Below are positions 5,529-9,363 of a DNA stretch of 9,363 nucleotides, in pieces; within the stretch, counting starts at the first letter, position 1, and every line of letters begins with the position of its first letter. The translations under genes were made by a program, and so were the position numbers. This stretch comes from Chloroflexota bacterium. GTDB lineage: Bacteria > Chloroflexota > Anaerolineae > Anaerolineales > DRKV01. The stretch is from positions 1 to 9,363 of the forward strand of contig DRKV01000436.1 in NCBI GenBank assembly GCA_011051635.1, read 5' to 3'. The notes under the pieces were generated by a model that was given only the letters and a program-made list of their open reading frames with translations, had not been told where the DNA came from and made no database searches.

Positions 5529-6522
5529 CCATGCCCCAGATGCCATCGGGCGTGCAATCGCCCAGGCTGAAAACATCTTACTGGTATCCCACATCCGTCC
5601 CGACGGAGACGCGGTTGGCTCTCTCCTCGGCTTGGGATGGAGTCTCAAAGCCGCCGGAAAGAACACCCAGATGGTGCTGAACGATGGGGTTCCGCACAAC
5701 CTGCTCTATTTGCCCGGCAGCGACGAAATCCAGAAAAAAGCGCGGCAGTCCTACGATTTGAGCATCGTGCTGGATTGCTCCGACCTGGAACGGAGCGGCA
5801 AAGTCTTCAACGATTCGCTGCCGCCCGACATCAACATAGACCACCACCCCACCAACACGGCATTTGCCCGTTACAATCTGGTAGAATCGCGTTCGGTAGC
5901 CACAGCGGAGATTTTGGCCCGCTACATCCCCCAATGGGGACTGCCCCTCCCTCCGGAGGCAGCCAGCGCCCTGCTGACCGGGATGCTCACCGATACCCTG
6001 GGCTTCCGCACCCCCAATATGAAGCCGGATGTCCTCCGATTGGCCGCTACCCTTATGGAACAGGGCGCAGACTTGCCGACCCTGTACTTCCGGGCGCTGG
6101 TGCAGCGAGACTTCCAGGCTGTCCGCCTGTGGGGTGAAGGGTTGCGCCGTCTCCAGCGCACCGGGCGCATCGTGTGGACCACCCTGACCCTGGAGGACAA
6201 GCAACTGATTGATTATTCGGGCCGGGATGATGCCGACCTGATAAACGTCCTTTCGAGCATTGGAGACGCCGACATCGCGCTCATCTTTGTAGAACAAAAC
6301 GCGGAGCGGGTGAAAATCAGTTGGCGCTCCCAGCAACCTTTTGATATTTCCCAGGTAGCAGTCCACTTCGGCGGAGGCGGCCACAAGAACGCCGCCGGCG
6401 CGGAAGTGACCGGCACACTGGAAGATGTACAGGAACGCGTTCTGCTGGCCACTCAGGCGGCCTGGGAAAGCCAGGCTGCTCGCCTTCATCAGGGCGAGGC
6501 ACTGGTAGTCCCAGCAGGTTGA
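5521..6522 (+). CDS. nrnA: DHH/DHHA1 phosphoesterase, NrnA-like oligoribonuclease / pAp phosphatase
   Basis: Enzymes of this family degrade 2-5 nt RNA fragments to mononucleotides and often dephosphorylate 3'-phosphoadenosine 5'-phosphate; some related members act on cyclic dinucleotide products. The protein is 333 residues, the normal family size. The DHH domain has motif I HIRPDGDAVGS (24-34), the metal-ligand Asp of VLDCSD (Asp85), the DHH triad with IDHHPTN (106-112) and LTDTLGF (156-162, Asp158). The DHHA1 substrate-binding domain carries GGGGHKNAAG (284-293). All visible Mn-binding residues are present, so it should be active. Start TTG 5521 is supported by an SD and overlaps rbfA by 8 nt; an upstream in-frame extension has no family similarity. 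A position between rbfA and truB is a known arrangement for nrnA homologues. Which substrate dominates cannot be told from sequence. Confidence 0.92.
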   Translation: MSDHAPDAIGRAIAQAENILLVSHIRPDGDAVGSLLGLGWSLKAAGKNTQMVLNDGVPHNLLYLPGSDEIQKKARQSYDLSIVLDCSDLERSGKVFNDSLPPDINIDHHPTNTAFARYNLVESRSVATAEILARYIPQWGLPLPPEAASALLTGMLTDTLGFRTPNMKPDVLRLAATLMEQGADLPTLYFRALVQRDFQAVRLWGEGLRRLQRTGRIVWTTLTLEDKQLIDYSGRDDADLINVLSSIGDADIALIFVEQNAERVKISWRSQQPFDISQVAVHFGGGGHKNAAGAEVTGTLEDVQERVLLATQAAWESQAARLHQGEALVVPAG

Positions 6523-6582
6523 TTATTTCCATACTCCCCACACCCCATTTCCAAAACGCAGTACGGAAGGAAGTAGCATCTC

Positions 6583-7530
6583 ATGACGCCTAGAAAATAC
6601 AACTCCAGTCCCCAAGACCTCGCCAGCAGCGTTGTATCCGGCGTGCTGGTAATTGACAAGCCTGTGGGCATCACCTCGCATGATGTCGTCCAAATTGTGC
6701 GGCGCGGTACCGGCATTCGCCGCGCCGGTCACACCGGCACGCTCGACCCCCGCGCTTCCGGCGTTTTGGTGGTGCTCATCGGCCCGGCGGTACGTCTGAG
6801 CGAATTCGTCTCCGCCTCCGACAAGCGCTACCAGGCCACGCTGCGCCTGGGAACCTCCACAGACACCTACGATGCCGAGGGCACCGTCACCCAGACGACC
6901 TCCCCTGAGGACATCACCGAGGAACAGTTCGAAGAGGCTCTCAAGCAATTCGTGGGCGAGATAGAACAGGTTCCCCCGCCCTACTCCGCCGTCAAGGTCA
7001 AAGGGCGCAAAGCCTACGAACTCAGCCGCAAAGGGCAGAAAGTGGAACTGCCTCCCCGCAAAATCAACGTCTACAGCCTGGAACTGCTGGAATGGGTTCC
7101 CCCGGAGGCCGTTGTGGATGTGTACTGCTCCTCCGGAACCTACGTGCGCTCCCTGGCCCACGACGTTGGCAAGGTGCTGGGCTGCGGCGCGCATCTCGTG
7201 GAGTTGCGCCGCACGAAGAGCGGACAGTTCACCTTGCGGGATGCCGTCCCGCTGCGCAAACTGCGGGACGCCTTTTTGACCGGCGATTGGTACAAGTACC
7301 TCATTCCCGCCGCCGAAGCCCTGGATTGGCCTTACAAAGTGCTCAACTCCGAGGAAGTGGAGATGGTGCGCTTTGGCCGCCGCCTGCCCGCCGACCCGGA
7401 GGCGGAAACGCACAACGGCATGATTCGCGCTATCACCGAGCAAGGCGACCTGGTGGCCCTCCTGCGCCTGGAGAAGAACGACGACGGGACAACAGAATGG
7501 CAGCCGGCCAAGGTTTTCTTCCAATCCTGA
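6583..7530 (+). CDS. truB: tRNA pseudouridine(55) synthase TruB
   Basis: TruB isomerises U55 in the T-loop of nearly all tRNAs and also acts as a tRNA chaperone. The 315-residue protein matches the family length. The N-terminal signature is SGVLVIDKPVGITSHDVV (19-36), then RAGHTGTLDP (47-56) with the catalytic Asp55, and the region from RYQATLRLG to DTYDAEG. The PPYSAVKVKGRKAYELSRKG segment (residues about 130-149) and SSGTYVRSLAHDVG complete the catalytic core. The last 70 or so residues form the C-terminal tRNA-binding, PUA-like region, ending in AKVFFQS. ATG 6583 is preceded by AAGGAAG (6567-6573) 9 nt upstream. It is separated from the DHH gene by 60 nt of C/A-rich sequence with no clear signal, and from ribF by a gap that holds a hairpin. 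The ten or so residues before the conserved core are not conserved in the family. Confidence 0.97.
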   Translation: MTPRKYNSSPQDLASSVVSGVLVIDKPVGITSHDVVQIVRRGTGIRRAGHTGTLDPRASGVLVVLIGPAVRLSEFVSASDKRYQATLRLGTSTDTYDAEGTVTQTTSPEDITEEQFEEALKQFVGEIEQVPPPYSAVKVKGRKAYELSRKGQKVELPPRKINVYSLELLEWVPPEAVVDVYCSSGTYVRSLAHDVGKVLGCGAHLVELRRTKSGQFTLRDAVPLRKLRDAFLTGDWYKYLIPAAEALDWPYKVLNSEEVEMVRFGRRLPADPEAETHNGMIRAITEQGDLVALLRLEKNDDGTTEWQPAKVFFQS

Positions 7531-7558
7531 GGTCATCTTCCCCCCAATGCAATCCCCG

Positions 7559-7584
7559 ATGCCCGACAGATACCTGTCGGGCAT
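7559..7584 (+). repeat. 11-bp hairpin between truB and ribF
   Basis: ATGCCCGACAG (7559-7569) pairs perfectly with CTGTCGGGCAT (7574-7584) around an ATAC loop. Only TTGTT follows, so it would be a weak terminator at best; it may be an mRNA stabilising or attenuating stem. ACCTGTCGGG (7572-7581) differs at one base from ACCTGACGGG (743-752) in the palindrome at the end of the GNAT gene, so both may belong to one family of dispersed palindromes. Confidence 0.8.
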
Positions 7585-7602
7585 TGTTACGCAGGTGACC
7601 CT

Positions 7603-8529
7603 ATGCGCCACATAACAACCCTGGACGAAATCTCCCTCGCAGACAGTTGGCTCACTATCGGCGTCTTCGACGGCGTCCATCTCGGCCATCAGGCCATCAT
7701 CCGCCGCCTGGTGGCAGGAGCGCGTCGCGCCGGCGTTCCCGCCGTGGTGCTGACCTTCCATCCGCACCCCGAAGCGGTGCTCAAGGGCTTGACGCAGCCC
7801 TTCTATCTCACCCTGCCGGAGGAGCGCGCCGCTCTGTTAGGCTCTCTGGGCGTTGAGGTGGTCGTTACCCAGCCATTCACCAGGGAACTGGCCTCCCAGC
7901 CCGGAGAGGCCTTCCTGCGGCGGCTCAAAGAACATTTGGGGTTCTCCCACCTGTGGGTAGGCTACGATTTCGCTATGGGGCGCGCCCGCGATATGGATAC
8001 CGCCCGACTGCACGCCCTGCAAACCAAATACGCTTATCGCCTGGAGGTGCTGCGCCCGGTCATCATCAACGGCGAGACCATCTCCTCCAGCAAAATCCGC
8101 GCCTGGCTGCGGCTCGGCGAAGTGGAGCGGGCCAACCGCGGTTTGGGACGTCCCTACACCCTGAAAGGGGAGGTCGTTGCGGGGGATGCCCGCGGCAGGC
8201 AGATTGGCGTTCCTACCGCCAACGTGCGCCCCCCGGCGGAGCGGCTCGTCCCGGCGCGGGGGGTGTACGCCTGTCGGGTGCGGGTAGGAGAAACCCTCTA
8301 CCGGGCGGCAACCAACATCGGGATACGTCCCACTTTCGACGGCGATTCGTCCCCTCCGCAAACGGTGGAGGCGCATATTCTCGATTTCGACGGCGACCTC
8401 TACGGGGAGGAAATCGAGGTACAATTTTTGCGCCGGCTGCGCGATGAGCGCCGCTTTGCGGGAATTCAGGATTTGCTGGGACAGATTCACCAGGATATCC
8501 AATTGGTACGGGAGGTGGTATCCCTGTGA
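7603..8529 (+). CDS. ribF: Bifunctional riboflavin kinase / FAD synthetase RibF
   Basis: RibF phosphorylates riboflavin to FMN and adenylylates FMN to FAD. The 308-residue protein has both modules. The nucleotidyltransferase (FMN adenylyltransferase) part shows GVFDGVHLGH (20-29), LTFHPHPEAVL (50-60), VGYDFAMG (119-126) and the ISSSKIR motif (160-166). The C-terminal kinase part shows GRQIGVPTAN (198-207), RGVYACRV, ATNIGIRPTF and VEAHILDFDGDLYG, with the catalytic Glu in the last. After VGYDFAMG the sequence reads RARDMD, where many RibFs have glycines (pattern like GxxGxxGD), so this loop departs from the usual motif. ATG 7603 has AGGTGA (7593-7598) 4 nt upstream. It follows truB as in Bacillus-type clusters and overlaps thyA by 4 nt. 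Confidence 0.95.
   Translation: MRHITTLDEISLADSWLTIGVFDGVHLGHQAIIRRLVAGARRAGVPAVVLTFHPHPEAVLKGLTQPFYLTLPEERAALLGSLGVEVVVTQPFTRELASQPGEAFLRRLKEHLGFSHLWVGYDFAMGRARDMDTARLHALQTKYAYRLEVLRPVIINGETISSSKIRAWLRLGEVERANRGLGRPYTLKGEVVAGDARGRQIGVPTANVRPPAERLVPARGVYACRVRVGETLYRAATNIGIRPTFDGDSSPPQTVEAHILDFDGDLYGEEIEVQFLRRLRDERRFAGIQDLLGQIHQDIQLVREVVSL
8511..8517 (+). promoter_or_regulatory. Shine-Dalgarno for the GTG start of thyA
   Basis: GGAGGTG in the last codons of ribF lies 8 nt before GTG 8526. That GTG overlaps the ribF stop as GTGA, a classical termination-reinitiation arrangement. It gives thyA its own strong initiation site. Confidence 0.85.
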
Positions 8530-9320
8530 AGGCTTATCTCGACTTGATGCGCTACGTGCTGGAAAACGGCAGCGACCGGCAAGACCGCACCGGGGTAGGG
8601 ACGCGGGCCATCTTCGGCTACCAGATGCGTTTCGATTTGCAGGAGGGGTTTCCCCTCCTGACCACGAAGAAACTGCACTTGCGTTCTATCATCTACGAAT
8701 TGCTCTGGTTCCTGCGCGGGGAGAGCAACGTCCGTTTTCTGCGCCAGAACCGCGTCCGCATCTGGGACCCCTGGGCGGACGAGAATGGGGAATTGGGGCC
8801 GGTCTACGGGGTGCAGTGGCGCGCCTGGGAAGGGCCGGACGGGAGTACGATTGACCAGTTGGGGCAGGTCGTGGAGAGCATCCGCACCAATCCGACTTCG
8901 CGGCGTCTGATGGTGAGCGCCTGGAACGTCGCCAAACTCCCGGAGATGGCCCTGCCCCCCTGTCACGTCCTGTTCCAGTTTTTCGTGGCCGAGGGCAGAC
9001 TCTCCTGCCAGGTGTACCAGCGCTCGGCGGACGTTTTCATCGGGCTGCCTTTCAACATCGCTTCCTACGCCCTGCTGACGATGATGACCGCCCAGGCGAC
9101 GGGTTTGCAACCCGGAGAACTGGTGCATACCCTGGGCGACACGCATCTGTACCACAATCACTTGCACCTGGCGGAGGAGCAGTTGCGCCGCGAACCTTAC
9201 CCCCTGCCCCGTATGCGTCTCAACCCCGCGGTGAGCGATTTGTTCGCCTTCCAGTACGAGGATTTCACGCTGGAGGGGTATCGGGCGCACCCGCACATCA
9301 AAGCGCCGGTGGCGGTGTGA
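8526..9320 (+). CDS. thyA: Thymidylate synthase ThyA
   Basis: ThyA converts dUMP to dTMP with 5,10-methylenetetrahydrofolate, yielding dihydrofolate. At 264 residues it has exactly the length of the E. coli enzyme and aligns without gaps by eye. Key elements: RTGVGT (21-26, with phosphate-binding Arg21), HLRSIIYELLWFL (51-63), IWDPWADENG (79-88), GPVYGVQWRAW (91-101), the second-subunit arginine pair RR (126-127), the catalytic Cys146 in PPCH, QRSADVFIGLPFNIASY with dUMP-contacting residues, and HTLGDTHLYHNH. The C-terminus IKAPVAV is the conserved closing segment. It starts at GTG 8526 in a 4-nt overlap with ribF, with an SD 8 nt upstream, so it is probably the last cotranscribed gene seen. 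The dihydrofolate reductase gene that often accompanies thyA is not within the window. A ThyA producer needs DHFR, so one is expected elsewhere. Confidence 0.98.
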   Translation: MKAYLDLMRYVLENGSDRQDRTGVGTRAIFGYQMRFDLQEGFPLLTTKKLHLRSIIYELLWFLRGESNVRFLRQNRVRIWDPWADENGELGPVYGVQWRAWEGPDGSTIDQLGQVVESIRTNPTSRRLMVSAWNVAKLPEMALPPCHVLFQFFVAEGRLSCQVYQRSADVFIGLPFNIASYALLTMMTAQATGLQPGELVHTLGDTHLYHNHLHLAEEQLRREPYPLPRMRLNPAVSDLFAFQYEDFTLEGYRAHPHIKAPVAV

Positions 9321-9329
9321 GGGGATGGT

Positions 9330-9361
9330 TGGGTAGTTAGATAGTTGGGTAGTGGGATAGT
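9330..9361. repeat. Imperfect 8-bp tandem repeat downstream of thyA
   Basis: Four consecutive 8-mers: TGGGTAGT (9330-9337), TAGATAGT (9338-9345), TGGGTAGT (9346-9353), GGGATAGT (9354-9361). The + strand contains no C from 9321 to 9361. The tract begins about 10 bp after the thyA stop and runs toward the window edge, so its full length is unknown. It is the same kind of sequence, on the opposite strand, as the G-poor tract before the GNAT gene. Confidence 0.85.
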
Positions 9362-9363
9362 CA

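Noticed and set aside
6523..6582. Possible separate promoter or terminator between the DHH gene and truB
   Set aside because: The 60-nt C/A-rich gap shows no paired -35/-10 elements and no stem with a T-run; only the truB SD is clear.

Overview
This 9.4 kb window is a bacterial housekeeping cluster for transcription, translation and ribosome assembly, with every gene on the + strand. The order is: end of an unknown gene, GNAT acetyltransferase, nusA, ylxR, infB, rbfA, a DHH-family nanoRNase/pAp phosphatase (nrnA-like), truB, ribF, thyA. The DNA is GC-rich. The order resembles the Gram-positive type nusA-infB cluster (nusA-ylxR-infB-rbfA-(nrnA)-truB-ribF). The short IF2, the NusA C-terminal helix-hairpin-helix (HhH) region with a charged tail, and G-poor short tandem repeats between genes suggest a Chloroflexota (Anaerolineae-like) genome. 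That assignment comes from family knowledge and overall look, not from a search.

Left edge (1-977): the last 27 codons of an unidentified gene are followed by a compound tandem repeat. It has seven 7-bp units and then a G-poor tract that resolves into 8-bp units, and it runs right up to the ATG of the GNAT gene. The GNAT stop codon lies inside a perfect 15-bp inverted repeat, and one arm is repeated 30 bp further on. A plausible sigma70-type promoter (813-841) and a terminator-like hairpin with a T-rich tail (882-914) precede nusA, so the main operon may be attenuated in its leader.

Core operon (978-9320): NusA (elongation/termination/antitermination), YlxR (small RNA-binding protein), IF2 (initiation), RbfA (30S maturation), an NrnA-like enzyme (end-stage RNA decay and pAp removal), TruB (tRNA psi55), RibF (FMN/FAD synthesis) and ThyA (dTMP synthesis). 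Spacing is tight where it matters: infB-rbfA 1 nt, rbfA-nrnA an 8-nt overlap with a TTG start, ribF-thyA a 4-nt GTGA overlap. rimP, which often precedes nusA, and the L7Ae-like ylxQ, often between ylxR and infB, are not at those positions. rpsO and pnp do not follow ribF; thyA does.

Right edge (9321-9363): after thyA an 8-bp imperfect repeat begins, made of four units. It is C-poor on the + strand, whereas the left tract is G-poor. I see no mobile element, CRISPR array, tRNA, rRNA or defence system. The points worth following up are the leader architecture, the intergenic repeats and palindromes, the NusA tail, and a departure from the usual RibF motif.
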